A DNA stretch of 64,000 nucleotides, taken from contig CANRDO010000013.1 in NCBI GenBank assembly GCA_947629385.1, positions 1 through 64,000 of the forward strand. The letters run 5' to 3'. The DNA comes from an uncultured Lachnospiraceae bacterium (GTDB lineage Bacteria > Bacillota > Clostridia > Lachnospirales > Lachnospiraceae). Below, in pieces: positions 18,344 to 28,302 of the stretch. The first letter of the stretch is position 1. Every line of letters begins with the position of its first letter. Position numbers and translations under genes: made by a program. Below the pieces are notes generated by a model, which saw only the letters and a program-made list of their open reading frames with translations, was not told where the DNA came from and made no database searches.

Positions 18344-18387
18344 GGAGTCCGGTCAGATATACAGAGACGATTCCGGTCAGAAAATAT

Positions 18388-18452
18388 GGCAAGGCAAGGC
18401 TTTCCGAGGAGGGATGACAGCTGCATCCGTCCGGAGAGATCCTTGCCTTTTT
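18388..18452 (+). terminator. Terminator after nrdR
   Basis: GGCAAGG pairs with CCTTGCC at the base of an extended hairpin with inner TTTCCG/CGGAGA and GATG/CATC pairings, followed directly by TTTTTAT. Confidence 0.85.
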
Positions 18453-18520
18453 ATATTGGTCTGTATATATTTTATAAGCTTCTCTTTTTTCTTAAGTTTT
18501 TTTGAATCTCTGTAGAATGC

Positions 18521-18550
18521 TTGCGGAGAATGGCTGGAAGGTGATATACT
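18521..18550 (+). promoter_or_regulatory. Promoter of the DUF5717 module
   Basis: TTGCGG, an 18-bp spacer and TATACT. Transcription would begin near 18557, which leaves the ATG at 18555 without a leader and supports ATG 18576 as the true start. Confidence 0.65.
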
Positions 18551-18575
18551 GAGAATGGTATTTTCAGGACAGGTG

Positions 18576-21500
18576 ATGAGATTGAAGAGACGGATTGAAC
18601 AATTACTAAACGGAATATTCGAATATGAGTCGGCAAAGCTTGTGATTGAGCCGAAAAAGCTTGTGATTCAGGCGGCTCCTGGAGCTGCGGCGCGCGGAAG
18701 CTTTCGCATTTTCGCAGCGGATCACCGCAAGGTGAAGGGCTTTCTCTACACATCCAGTCCGCGCATGATCTGTGAGCCCGCGGAGTTTCAGGGACTTGAG
18801 AATGAGATTCGCTTCCAGATCGACTGCAGTGGTTTTGAAGAAGGGACACAGGAACAGGGAAGCGTTACGGTCTGCAGCGAGCTCGGGGAGTATGTCCTTC
18901 CATATGAGATTGCGATAGAGCCAAGCCTGCAGAGCGAGGAGACGGCGCGGATTGACAGTGCCGCAGAGCTTGCGGCGGTCGCGCGGGAGAGTTACCAGAA
19001 GGCAAGCCGTATCTTTGCCACGGAGGGATTCGAGCAGAGGTTGACCAGGAGAGAGCCTCAGTTTGCCGCGCTCTATGGCAGCCTGCATGCGCAGGGGAGC
19101 GGTTATGAGCAGATCGAGGAATTCTTGGTCGGGACAGGTGCGAAGCAGCCGGTTGTGATTTCTGCGGAGCAGGCTTCCTATCGCTGGGACGAGCTTTCCT
19201 CTCCCGTGGGGCAGACGATCCGGATTATGAAGAATACCTGGGGGTACCAGGAGATTACTGCGAGCTCGGACGCACGCTTTCTGCGCATTGAGAAGAAGAC
19301 TTTTACAACGGAGGACTTCGCCGGCAGTGTATACGAGCTGAATGTTGTGTTGGACACGAACCTGATGCACGCAGGGAACAACTACGCGAGACTTACGCTG
19401 ACGGCGGGCTGCCAGTCTGTTGGGGTCGAGGTGACAGCGCGCAGGGCAGAGCGGGCTGGGGCCGGGCACGGATACCATACCTGCAAGATCATGAGAAAAG
19501 AACTGGAGGCTTTGTATGTGCGCTTCCGCCTGAAGAAGATCGATCTCGCCACCTGGGTGGAGCGTTCGACGAGCGTGATTGGCAGCTATAAAAGATCCGG
19601 GGGCCAGGATTTGTATGCAGACCTGTTTCTGGTGCAGCTGTGCTTTGCGGATGGAAAGAAGCAGAAGGCGTTGAAGCTGCTGGAGAGCTTGGATGATAGA
19701 GTACGGCGCGTGGATTCTCCGGAGCGCTACGGATTTTATCTGTATCTGACGACGTTCTTTTACCAGGAGGCGTCGTACGTTGACCGTGTGGAGGAAGAAG
19801 TCGTCCGCCTGTTTTCGCGGGATAAGACGAACTGGAGGCTGCTCTGGATCCTTCTGTATCTGCAGGAGAATTATCTGAATAATGATGTTGCGAAATACGA
19901 GGCCATCGCAGAGCAATTTCAATGCGGCTGCCGCAGCCGAATCCTGTATCTCGAGGCGTATCAGATTCTGAGAAATGACCCATTCCTGATGCACCGGCTG
20001 GAGGATTTTGAGCTGCAGCTTCTGCGCTTTGCGAGGGAGGAGAATATTCTGACCGCGGAGGTCGTGCGGCAGGCGGCGAATCTGGCAGCGCATTACCCTT
20101 CGTTTGATCAGAGACTTTTCGAGGTGTTGACGAGCGGCTATCAGCTCTATCCGTCTGAGGATCTTGTGAAGGCGGTCTGTCTGCTGTTGATGAAGGGAGA
20201 CAAGAAGGACAGCTGTTTCTTCCCCTGGTACGCGAAGGGCGTCGAGAGCGGACTGCGCATCACAGGCCTCTATGAATATTATATGGAGACGATGGACAGC
20301 CTCGACATGGATTCCATGCCGCAGGTGATCCGGATGTATTTTGCCTACGATACCTCTCTGGACTATCGCAGGAGAGCCGCGATCTATCGCAGGATTGTGG
20401 AGAATCGGGAGCGCGATCCGCAGACTTATCATAGCTATCGGGCCTCGATGGAGAAATTCACGGCAGATCAGCTTGAGGCGGCGCGGATTTCTGATGATCT
20501 CGCGGTGCTTTACCGGACGTTTTTGAGGAAGAAATCCCTGACCGGCTCTTCGGCGGAGAAGCTGGCGAAGATTTTGTTTACTTTTGAGCTTAGCTGTGAT
20601 CTGCCGAACATTCGGCAGGTAGTCATCCACTCTGCGCGTCTCAGGAGGGAGCAGGCGGCACTCTTTGTGGGAGGGCGGGCCTACGTCCAGATCTACGATC
20701 CGGACAGCGCAGTCGTGCTGGAGGATGCGCAGGGGCGAAGATATCTGCCGTCCGGGCTCTGCAGTGTCCGGAGGATTTTTGAGGACGAGGAAATGCTTGC
20801 GTGGTGTGTGCAGGCGATACCGAATTTCCCGGGTCTGCTTTTGCATGTCTGTATCAGATGCATGGAGAGTGGGCCGATTCAGAAGAATACGCTTTCTTAT
20901 TTTGCAGCGGCATGTGAGATGGAAGCGTTCTCCGATGCTTTCCGCAATATTCTGCGAAAACGCGTGCTTGATTATTATGCAAACCATATTCGGAGCGATT
21001 CCCTGCCGGAGTTTTTGGAGCACATTCCATATCTGGACTATGTGAAGGTGGACAAGGCGGCTTTGATCACGCTGCTGGCGGAGGAGGGAAAATGCGCGGA
21101 CGCATTTGCGCTTCTGGATGCCTATGGGACAGAGGGGATTGCGTTGCTTCAGCTCGTGCGTATCTGCAGCCGTATGGTGCTGGAGCTGGAGTTTGAGGAG
21201 AATTCCATGCTGGTGTCCCTGTGCCAATACTGCTTTGACCGCGGCAAGTATGACGACAAGCTGCTGCGGTACCTGCTTCTCTATTACGAGGGGCCGGTGC
21301 ATGATATGAAGCAGATCTGGCAGGCAGCAGTTCGATTTGATCTGGATACGATGCTTTTGGAAGAGAAGATCATAACGATGATCCTGTTCACGAGGAGCGA
21401 GACGCAAGGGTCGGAGGCCGTGTTTGAGTCCTACTGGAAGAAGATGGGGCGCAAGAAGCTTTGCAGGGCCTATGTGAATCTCAAGGCCTACGAGTATTTT

Positions 21501-22136
21501 GTAAAGGACATTCCTGTGGCGGAGCCGGTGTTTGCCTACATTGAGCGTGAATATCTGTATTTGAAGCGAAAGAACAGGCCGGATGAACAGGAGCAGGTAT
21601 GCCGTCTGGCGCTTTTGCAGTACTACGCGAGAAGCCTGGAGCTGAAGCCGGAGCAGAGAGAGATCACAGAGGAATTGCTGGAGGAGTTTGGTGCGAAGGG
21701 GATGCGCTTTGCGTTTTGGCGACGTTTCGACGAGGAGCTTCTGCGGCCGTACCAGATGGAGGGCAGAGTGTTTGCGGAGTACGCCTGCAACCCTGAGAGC
21801 AGGGTCACGATTTTTTATCGCCTGCGCGGCCGGGAAGAGGAGTACCGCGAGGAAGTGATGAAGGACTATTTCGAGGGAATTTTTGTCCGTGAATTCACAC
21901 TGTTTGACGGGGATGAGCTGGAGTGTTATCTCGAGGAGGAGTCAGGCGGTGAGCGAAAGAAGACGGACCTTTGGGTGCTGCGGGCGCCTGCAGGGACATC
22001 CGGACGGATTTCGAAGTACGAATCGCTGAATCAGATCGCGCGGGCGCGAAGCGAGGGAGAGGAGAAGGCACGAAAGGAGCTGGAGGCCTACCTGACCATG
22101 GAGTATCTCGCTGATGAGATTTTTACACTGATGTAA
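18576..22136 (+). CDS. DUF5717 family protein, large cytoplasmic protein of unknown function
   Basis: This is a very large protein of about 1186 residues with no signal peptide or membrane span. The first 300 residues look beta-rich, with two Ig-like stretches (for example QIDCSGFEEGTQEQGSVTV). The rest is strongly helical and resembles TPR/HEAT-type arrays, with many repeated aromatic-helix pairs. It matches my recollection of DUF5717, a family typical of Lachnospiraceae and found beside DUF5716. The start at 18576 fits the mapped promoter; 18555 is the alternative. It leads a three-gene module with the DUF5716 and TPR genes. The function is unknown; the architecture suggests a scaffold or partner of the Hsp70-like neighbour. 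Confidence 0.75.
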   Translation: MRLKRRIEQLLNGIFEYESAKLVIEPKKLVIQAAPGAAARGSFRIFAADHRKVKGFLYTSSPRMICEPAEFQGLENEIRFQIDCSGFEEGTQEQGSVTVCSELGEYVLPYEIAIEPSLQSEETARIDSAAELAAVARESYQKASRIFATEGFEQRLTRREPQFAALYGSLHAQGSGYEQIEEFLVGTGAKQPVVISAEQASYRWDELSSPVGQTIRIMKNTWGYQEITASSDARFLRIEKKTFTTEDFAGSVYELNVVLDTNLMHAGNNYARLTLTAGCQSVGVEVTARRAERAGAGHGYHTCKIMRKELEALYVRFRLKKIDLATWVERSTSVIGSYKRSGGQDLYADLFLVQLCFADGKKQKALKLLESLDDRVRRVDSPERYGFYLYLTTFFYQEASYVDRVEEEVVRLFSRDKTNWRLLWILLYLQENYLNNDVAKYEAIAEQFQCGCRSRILYLEAYQILRNDPFLMHRLEDFELQLLRFAREENILTAEVVRQAANLAAHYPSFDQRLFEVLTSGYQLYPSEDLVKAVCLLLMKGDKKDSCFFPWYAKGVESGLRITGLYEYYMETMDSLDMDSMPQVIRMYFAYDTSLDYRRRAAIYRRIVENRERDPQTYHSYRASMEKFTADQLEAARISDDLAVLYRTFLRKKSLTGSSAEKLAKILFTFELSCDLPNIRQVVIHSARLRREQAALFVGGRAYVQIYDPDSAVVLEDAQGRRYLPSGLCSVRRIFEDEEMLAWCVQAIPNFPGLLLHVCIRCMESGPIQKNTLSYFAAACEMEAFSDAFRNILRKRVLDYYANHIRSDSLPEFLEHIPYLDYVKVDKAALITLLAEEGKCADAFALLDAYGTEGIALLQLVRICSRMVLELEFEENSMLVSLCQYCFDRGKYDDKLLRYLLLYYEGPVHDMKQIWQAAVRFDLDTMLLEEKIITMILFTRSETQGSEAVFESYWKKMGRKKLCRAYVNLKAYEYFVKDIPVAEPVFAYIEREYLYLKRKNRPDEQEQVCRLALLQYYARSLELKPEQREITEELLEEFGAKGMRFAFWRRFDEELLRPYQMEGRVFAEYACNPESRVTIFYRLRGREEEYREEVMKDYFEGIFVREFTLFDGDELECYLEEESGGERKKTDLWVLRAPAGTSGRISKYESLNQIARARSEGEEKARKELEAYLTMEYLADEIFTLM

Positions 22137-22243
22137 AGGACTCTTCTGATCCGGGACGGAATATGGCACGGAGAGCGGGGATTCCGGGAAGACGCGGGCA
22201 GGAAGCATTTTCGGATGGAAAAAGCAGGGAATAAGGTGGAGCT

Positions 22244-23518
22244 ATGACACAGGCAACAAATGAATTGGTATTGGGAATCGAGCTGAACGAGCAGTATGCT
22301 CAGATCACATACTATCATCAATCGGTCAAGGAGCCGATGACACTTGGCGCATCGGCGGACGCGGAGCACGCTCTTTTGCCGATGGGTATGCGGCAGGACA
22401 GCCGCGGCAGATGGCAGCTTTGGGACGGCAAGGACGGGGCAAAGGAGACCGCACAGCAGCAGAGTGGCGTTACGGACCTGTACAACAGAATCGAGAGGAA
22501 GGAGACTGTCCTTTGCTGCGGGCGAAGCTATGAGCCGCAGGAGTTTCTGGCAGTTTATTTTCAGCTGTGTCTGTCGAAGCTGAAGCTTCTGACGAAGGAT
22601 ACGAAGCTGCAGGTAATGGTGACGGTGCGGGAGCTTGACGATTGGTGGAGTACGGTGATTGTGGAGGCCCTCGAGCGAAACGGGCTGGACCGCAAGCAGA
22701 TTTATCTTCAGGATTATCTTTCTTCTTTTTATTACCACACGATCAATCAGAAAAAAGAGCTGTGGTATCAGGATGTCGCGCTTCTGACGTACGAGGATGA
22801 GGCGATTGTCGGATATGTGCTCCATATCGACCGGAGTACGAGACCGGCGATTGCCACGGTGACGCCTGTCGCCCGACAGCTGATGAATGAGGAGGTGCGC
22901 GCCGGTCGCGGCGACATCGAATGGCAGAAGGAAAAGGATCGGCTGTTCTTTGAGCTTTTGAAGAAGGTGTTCGAGCGCAGAAATATCTCCGCCAGCTATC
23001 TGATGGGTGATTATTTCAACAAAAGCTGGGCGGAGCGTTCCATTCAGTTTCTCTGCTACAGGCGGCACGCGTTTCAGGGGCGGAATCTGTATTCCAAGGG
23101 CGCCTGCTATGCGGTGATGGAGCGTGTCGGCTTGACGGAGGGACATGGGATCATCTTCGGCGGGCGCGACATGATCGAGCGAAACCTCGGCATGGAGATG
23201 AGCGTCCGCGGCAAGGAGACATACTATCCGCTGGTAAATGCGGGGATCAACTGGTATGAGGCGCATCATGTCTGTGAGTTTATTCTGAACGGAGAGCGCG
23301 AGCTTCGCGTCCTCTCTCAGCCGATGGCAGAAGGGGAGAAAGTTGTGCATATGATGCGCTTTCCAGGACTTCCGTCCCGGCCGGAGCGCGCGACGAGGCT
23401 GCGCATGACGGTTTGGTTCTCGTCGGCGACTTGCTGCCATATCGAGGTGGAGGATTTGGGATTTGGCGGTCTTTACCGATCTTCAGGGCTTAGCTGGAAG
23501 AGAGAGCTGCACTTTTAG
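22244..23518 (+). CDS. DUF5716 family protein, actin/Hsp70-like fold
   Basis: The 424-residue product begins LVLGIELNEQYAQITYY, which resembles the first phosphate-loop strand of the actin/Hsp70 ATPase fold. It ends with a helical and beta-rich segment containing GLTEGHGIIFGGRDMIERN. It matches the DUF5716 family that accompanies DUF5717. No catalytic activity can be read from the sequence. The gene follows DUF5717 by about 107 nt and precedes the TPR gene by about 52 nt, so all three are likely cotranscribed. An ATP-dependent regulator of the DUF5717 scaffold is a reasonable guess only. Confidence 0.72.
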   Translation: MTQATNELVLGIELNEQYAQITYYHQSVKEPMTLGASADAEHALLPMGMRQDSRGRWQLWDGKDGAKETAQQQSGVTDLYNRIERKETVLCCGRSYEPQEFLAVYFQLCLSKLKLLTKDTKLQVMVTVRELDDWWSTVIVEALERNGLDRKQIYLQDYLSSFYYHTINQKKELWYQDVALLTYEDEAIVGYVLHIDRSTRPAIATVTPVARQLMNEEVRAGRGDIEWQKEKDRLFFELLKKVFERRNISASYLMGDYFNKSWAERSIQFLCYRRHAFQGRNLYSKGACYAVMERVGLTEGHGIIFGGRDMIERNLGMEMSVRGKETYYPLVNAGINWYEAHHVCEFILNGERELRVLSQPMAEGEKVVHMMRFPGLPSRPERATRLRMTVWFSSATCCHIEVEDLGFGGLYRSSGLSWKRELHF

Positions 23519-23570
23519 ATATATGACATTGAGAGCGTGAAATGCTTTTCAGAGAAAGAAGGAATCCTCG

Positions 23571-24365
23571 ATGAGTTACGATCTGTGCCTGGTCAAGCAG
23601 GCGGAAAAGCCATATTTCATAGAGAATATACGGACCGGCATCTGTTCGCTGGAGGAGCTGTGCTTCTACCTTTACAACAATATCTGTCTGATTGACGAGA
23701 GCATTCTCAACGAGGCTCTGTGCGACTGGATTCGCGATGAGCTGGGCCTTACGAGGCTGTATCGGCAGCTGTACGAGCAGCTTGAGAAGCAGAGTGGGGC
23801 GGCCTTTTTCGTGCTGCCGATCTTCCGCGAGGCAGGCTACCTGTCCCATGCGCAGATGCGGGATTTTCAGGAGAAGCTTGCGAAGCTCGAGGTGCAGTCT
23901 GACGACATGAAGCAGAAGCTTCGGGGCGATTATCTGTTCCGCGAAAAGATGTACGCGCGTGCGATTGGGGAGTACCGTGAGATCATGAGACGCAGGAATC
24001 CGGGCAAGCTGGGGACTCAGTTCTACGCGGCGGTTCTGAACAATCTCGGGGCCGCGTACGCCGGACTGTTTCAGTTTGAGGCGGCCGCGGAGTGTTTCCT
24101 TGAGTCGTATGAGTTAATGAAGACGAAGGAGACGCTTCGAAAATACATCAGTGCGCTCCCGCTGTTTTTGGATGAGAAGGAATGCAGGAAGCGCATTGAG
24201 AAGCTGAAGGCGGACCCTGTTCTCGTGAAGAGTATTCAGGAGTACAGCGCGAAGCTCTGCGCGAAGCCTGAGTTTACGGGGCGTCTGGAGCGTGTGCGGG
24301 GTCTGGAGCTGGATGCGGTTCTGGATGAACTGAAGGAGCAATATTGCAGAAGCACGAAAATCTGA
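23571..24365 (+). CDS. TPR-type helical protein of the DUF5717/DUF5716 module
   Basis: The 264-residue soluble protein opens with [20 protein letters not shown], a conserved-looking N-terminal globular part. Helical repeats of TPR type follow, for example [20 protein letters not shown] and [17 protein letters not shown] (about residues 145-180). It has no membrane segment or enzyme motif. It is the last gene of the module, and the purC promoter begins 3 nt after its stop. I do not recognise a named family; a protein-protein interaction role is likely. Confidence 0.65.
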   Translation: MSYDLCLVKQAEKPYFIENIRTGICSLEELCFYLYNNICLIDESILNEALCDWIRDELGLTRLYRQLYEQLEKQSGAAFFVLPIFREAGYLSHAQMRDFQEKLAKLEVQSDDMKQKLRGDYLFREKMYARAIGEYREIMRRRNPGKLGTQFYAAVLNNLGAAYAGLFQFEAAAECFLESYELMKTKETLRKYISALPLFLDEKECRKRIEKLKADPVLVKSIQEYSAKLCAKPEFTGRLERVRGLELDAVLDELKEQYCRSTKI

Positions 24366-24367
24366 AC

Positions 24368-24396
24368 TTGCAATCTCAGGCTCAATCATATATACT
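24368..24396 (+). promoter_or_regulatory. Promoter of the purine operon
   Basis: TTGCAA, a 17-bp spacer and TATACT lie about 105 nt upstream of purC and just after the preceding stop. I see no guanine-riboswitch motif in the leader. Confidence 0.75.
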
Positions 24397-24501
24397 TGCA
24401 TGTGGCAAGAAGCCGGGCACGACAAAGCCGGACATTGTCCGGCCGCGGCGCGCCGAAGCAGACAGGTAAACAATTCACAGAGGCGAAAGAGGAGATCATT
24501 T

Positions 24502-25209
24502 ATGGAAAAGAAGGAATTGCTCTACGAGGGAAAGGCAAAGAAGGTTTACCGCACAGACAATGAGGATGTATTGATTGTGGATTACAAGGACGACGCCACG
24601 GCGTTCAATGGCCTGAAGAAGGGCACGATCGTCGGCAAGGGCGTGATCAACAATCGTATGACAAATCATGTGTTTCAGATCCTTGAGAAGGAGGGCGTTC
24701 CGACCCATTTCATCGAGGAGCTCAGCGACAGGGAAACTGCTGTGAAGAAGGTGGAGATTGTTCCGCTCGAGGTGATCGTGCGCAATATCGCGGCCGGCAG
24801 CTTTTCGAAGCGCCTGGGCGTTCCGGAGGGCACGCCGTTTCAGGCTCCGACGCTTGAGTTCAGCTATAAGAACGACGAGCTGGGTGATCCGCTGATCAAC
24901 GACTATTTCGCAATCGCGCTGGGTCTTGCCACGCGTGAGGAGATCGAGACGATCACGAAGTATGCGTTTAAAGTGAATGATGTTTTGAGAAAATATTTCA
25001 TGCAGGCAAATATCGAGCTTGTGGATTTCAAGATCGAGTTCGGCCGTTACCACGGACAGATCATCCTGGCGGACGAGACCTCGCCGGACACCTGCCGCCT
25101 GTGGGATGCGACGACGCATGAGAAGCTGGATAAGGACCGTTTCCGCAGGGACCTCGGCAATGTCGAGGAGGCTTACAATGAGGTGTTCCGTCGGCTCGGG
25201 CTGGCATAG
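24502..25209 (+). CDS. purC: Phosphoribosylaminoimidazole-succinocarboxamide synthase PurC
   Basis: SAICAR synthase joins CAIR and aspartate with ATP in purine synthesis. [20 protein letters not shown] is the N-terminal signature, [20 protein letters not shown] the conserved core motif, and [10 protein letters not shown] with [14 protein letters not shown] the C-terminal motifs. It has 235 residues, full length. ATG 24502 follows AGGAG by 7 nt; the longer open frame from 24400 is not a gene start. It heads the purC-purF-purB-purA cluster. Confidence 0.96.
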   Translation: MEKKELLYEGKAKKVYRTDNEDVLIVDYKDDATAFNGLKKGTIVGKGVINNRMTNHVFQILEKEGVPTHFIEELSDRETAVKKVEIVPLEVIVRNIAAGSFSKRLGVPEGTPFQAPTLEFSYKNDELGDPLINDYFAIALGLATREEIETITKYAFKVNDVLRKYFMQANIELVDFKIEFGRYHGQIILADETSPDTCRLWDATTHEKLDKDRFRRDLGNVEEAYNEVFRRLGLA

Positions 25210-25232
25210 GGATCCATGCAGGAGATGAGAGA

Positions 25233-26681
25233 ATGAATTGTGAGATCCACGAACAGATGGAGCCCGAGGATAAGCTGCGCGAGGAGTGCGGCGTCTTCGG
25301 CATGTACGATTTCTCGGGAGAGGACGTCGCGTCGTCGATCTACTATGGACTTTTCGCGCTGCAGCACCGCGGGCAGGAGAGCTGCGGGATCGCGGTCAGC
25401 GACACGCAGGGGCCAAAGAAGAAGGTATTGTCGCACAAAGGTATGGGACTTGTGAACGAGGTGTTCACGGGCGACCACCTCGCGGCGTTGAAGGGAGACA
25501 TCGGCGTCGGACATGTGCGCTACTCGACTGCGGGCGGGAGCACGCGTGAGAACGCGCAGCCGCTGGTGCTCAACTATGTCAAGGGCACGCTGGCGCTCGC
25601 GCACAACGGCAATCTGGTCAACGCGCCGCAGCTTCGCAGGGAGTTGGAGATGGGAGGCGCGATCTTTCAGACGACGATCGACACGGAGGTCATCGCCTAC
25701 CATATCGCCAGAGAGCGAGTCCGTTCGAAGGACGTCGAGGGCGCGGTCGCGAACGCGATGAAGAAGCTGGTGGGCGCTTACTCGCTGGTGATCATGTCGC
25801 CGCGCAAGCTGATCGGGGCGAGGGATCCGTACGGGTTTCGCCCGCTCTGCATCGGGAAGAGAGAAAACGCCTATATTCTCGCCTCCGAGACCTGCGCGCT
25901 GGACACGATCGGCGCAGAGTTTATCCGGGACGTTGAGCCCGGGGAGATTGTGACGATCAGCCCGAAGGAGGGCATCGTGTCCGACCGCAGCATGTGTCTG
26001 CCGAAGGAGAAGACGGCGCGCTGTATTTTTGAATATATCTATTTCGGAAGGCCGGACAGCCGTCTGGACGGCGTCAGCGTCTATCAGTCGCGGATCCGGG
26101 CGGGACGCTTCCTGGCGATGGACTCGCCGGTGGACGCGGACTTGGTGGTCGGCGTGCCGGAGTCCGGGAACGTGGCGGCGCTCGGTTACTCACTGGAGTC
26201 CGGGATCCCCTACGGGACCGCGTTTGTCAAGAACGGCTATGTGGGGCGCACCTTCATCAAGCCGAAGCAGAGCAGCAGGGAGTCGAGCGTCCGCGTGAAG
26301 CTCAATGTGCTGCGCGAGGCGGTGGAAGGGAAACGGATCATCATGATCGACGACACGATCGTCCGCGGGACGACGAGCGACCGGATCGTCCGCATGCTGC
26401 GCGAGGCCGGGGCAAAGGAGGTACATATGCGCGTCGGCGCGCCGCCGTTTCTGTACCCGTGCTATTTCGGGACGGACGTACCGGCGCGGGAGCAGCTGAT
26501 CGCCTACAACCGCACGCTCGAGGAGATCCGCGCGGTCATCGGCGCGGACTCGCTGGGGTATCTGCGGCTGGAACGCCTGGAGGAGCTGACGGAGGGTCTG
26601 CCGATCTGCAGAGGATGCTTCACGGGACAGTACCCGGTGAAGCCGCCGAAGGAAGATATACGTGGGGACTACGAACGATAA
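25233..26681 (+). CDS. purF: Amidophosphoribosyltransferase PurF
   Basis: PurF catalyses the first committed step of purine synthesis, making phosphoribosylamine from PRPP and glutamine. CGVFGMY near residue 20 follows a short propeptide, so Cys20 is the likely N-terminal nucleophile after processing. [27 protein letters not shown] and the PRPP loop [15 protein letters not shown] are present. Cys residues near the C-terminus (ICRGCFTG) suit the Fe-S-containing Bacillus-type enzyme. Length is 482 residues. It follows purC by 23 nt. Confidence 0.95.
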   Translation: MNCEIHEQMEPEDKLREECGVFGMYDFSGEDVASSIYYGLFALQHRGQESCGIAVSDTQGPKKKVLSHKGMGLVNEVFTGDHLAALKGDIGVGHVRYSTAGGSTRENAQPLVLNYVKGTLALAHNGNLVNAPQLRRELEMGGAIFQTTIDTEVIAYHIARERVRSKDVEGAVANAMKKLVGAYSLVIMSPRKLIGARDPYGFRPLCIGKRENAYILASETCALDTIGAEFIRDVEPGEIVTISPKEGIVSDRSMCLPKEKTARCIFEYIYFGRPDSRLDGVSVYQSRIRAGRFLAMDSPVDADLVVGVPESGNVAALGYSLESGIPYGTAFVKNGYVGRTFIKPKQSSRESSVRVKLNVLREAVEGKRIIMIDDTIVRGTTSDRIVRMLREAGAKEVHMRVGAPPFLYPCYFGTDVPAREQLIAYNRTLEEIRAVIGADSLGYLRLERLEELTEGLPICRGCFTGQYPVKPPKEDIRGDYER

Positions 26682-26701
26682 AGATAGAAAGGATAGATAG
26701 C

Positions 26702-28141
26702 ATGGGAGACCGCAATGACCGATATGTGAGTCCGCTCTCGGAGCGCTACGCGAGCAGGGAAATGCAGTACATCTTCTCGCCGGACATGAAGTTCCGCACG
26801 TGGAGGAGGCTGTGGATCGCGCTGGCAGAGACGGAGCAGGAGCTGGGGCTCGACATTACCGACGAGCAGATCGCGGAGCTGAAAGCGTTTCAGGACGATA
26901 TTAACTACGAGGTGGCGAAGGAGCGCGAGAAGATCGTGCGCCACGACGTGATGTCGCATGTGTACGCGTACGGCGTGCAGTGCCCGAAGGCGAAGCCGAT
27001 CATCCATCTCGGAGCGACGTCCTGCTATGTGGGGGACAATACGGACATCATCGTGATGACCGAGGCGCTGAAGCTCGTGAAAAAGAAGCTCGTCAACGTG
27101 ATTGCGCAGCTGGCGGATTTCGCGATGAAGTATCGTGAGCTTCCGACGCTCGCGTTCACGCATTTTCAGCCGGCGCAGCCGACGACGGTCGGCAAGCGCG
27201 CGACGCTGTGGGCGCAGGAGTTTCTGATGGATCTGGAGGATCTGGACTACGTGCTGTCCACGATGAAGCTGCTCGGCTCGAAGGGGACGACGGGCACGCA
27301 GGCCAGCTTTCTGGAGCTCTTCGACGGCGATCAGGCGAAGGTGGATCAGCTTGACCCGAAGATCGCGCAGAAGATGGGATTTTCCGCGTGTGTTCCGGTG
27401 TCGGGGCAGACGTATTCGAGAAAGACGGACACGAGGGTGCTCAATGTACTGGCCGGGATCGCGGCGAGCGCGCATAAGATGTCGAACGACATCCGGCTGC
27501 TTCAGCATCTGAAGCAGGTGGAGGAGCCGTTCGAGAAGACGCAGATCGGCTCTTCTGCGATGGCGTACAAGCGCAATCCGATGCGCAGTGAGCGTATCGC
27601 TTCGCTGGCGCGCTATGTGATCTGCGACGCTTTAAATCCGGCGATCACCTCGTCCTGTCAGTGGTTCGAGCGGACGCTGGACGATTCCGCGAACAAGCGG
27701 CTTTCCGTGCCGGAGGGCTTCCTCGCGGTGGATGGGATCCTGGATCTTTGCCTGAACGTGACGGACGGCCTGAAGGTCTATCCGAAGGTGATCGAGCGCC
27801 AGCTGATGGCGGAGCTTCCGTTCATGGCGACGGAGAACATCATGATGGACGCGGTGAAGGCCGGCGGCGACCGCCAGGAGCTGCATGAGAAGATCCGCAC
27901 GCTCTCGATGGAGGCTGGCCGCAATGTGAAGGAAGAGGGTAAGGAAAACAATCTTCTGGAGCTGATCGCCGCGGATCCGTCGTTCGGCATGTCGCTTGAG
28001 GATTTGAAGAAGTCGATGGAGCCGTCGCGCTACGTCGGCCGCTCGAAGGAGCAGGTGGAGCGCTTCGTGGAGACGGTAGTGAAGCCGGTGCTCGAATGTA
28101 ATCGTGAGCTGCTCGGAGTAAAGGCAGAGATCAATGTTTGA
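26702..28141 (+). CDS. purB: Adenylosuccinate lyase PurB
   Basis: This fumarase/aspartase-superfamily lyase cleaves SAICAR and adenylosuccinate. The signature loop is [17 protein letters not shown] (about residues 281-297), and [14 protein letters not shown] and [15 protein letters not shown] are further family motifs. The 479-residue size is that of the longer clostridial/eukaryotic-like PurB. ATG 26702 lies 20 nt after the purF stop; the open frame upstream inside purF is a shadow. Confidence 0.95.
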   Translation: MGDRNDRYVSPLSERYASREMQYIFSPDMKFRTWRRLWIALAETEQELGLDITDEQIAELKAFQDDINYEVAKEREKIVRHDVMSHVYAYGVQCPKAKPIIHLGATSCYVGDNTDIIVMTEALKLVKKKLVNVIAQLADFAMKYRELPTLAFTHFQPAQPTTVGKRATLWAQEFLMDLEDLDYVLSTMKLLGSKGTTGTQASFLELFDGDQAKVDQLDPKIAQKMGFSACVPVSGQTYSRKTDTRVLNVLAGIAASAHKMSNDIRLLQHLKQVEEPFEKTQIGSSAMAYKRNPMRSERIASLARYVICDALNPAITSSCQWFERTLDDSANKRLSVPEGFLAVDGILDLCLNVTDGLKVYPKVIERQLMAELPFMATENIMMDAVKAGGDRQELHEKIRTLSMEAGRNVKEEGKENNLLELIAADPSFGMSLEDLKKSMEPSRYVGRSKEQVERFVETVVKPVLECNRELLGVKAEINV

Positions 28142-28302
28142 CTACAAATAAGCCACAGACAGGAACCGCAAGGATTTCCGGGTATTTTCCGGCACAAACC
28201 GTTTCATGTCGGTTTTGCCGGGAAATGCCCAGGAAGGGTACCGTGCGGTTCCGTCCGGTAATGTTAATGCAATATGAAATATATAACTTGGAGGAATCAG
28301 AT

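Noticed and set aside
18606..21407. 933-codon open frame on the minus strand
   Set aside because: It is antisense to the DUF5717 gene, has no recognisable domains and a shadow-like composition rich in Arg, Leu and His. The plus-strand gene has a promoter and ribosome site.
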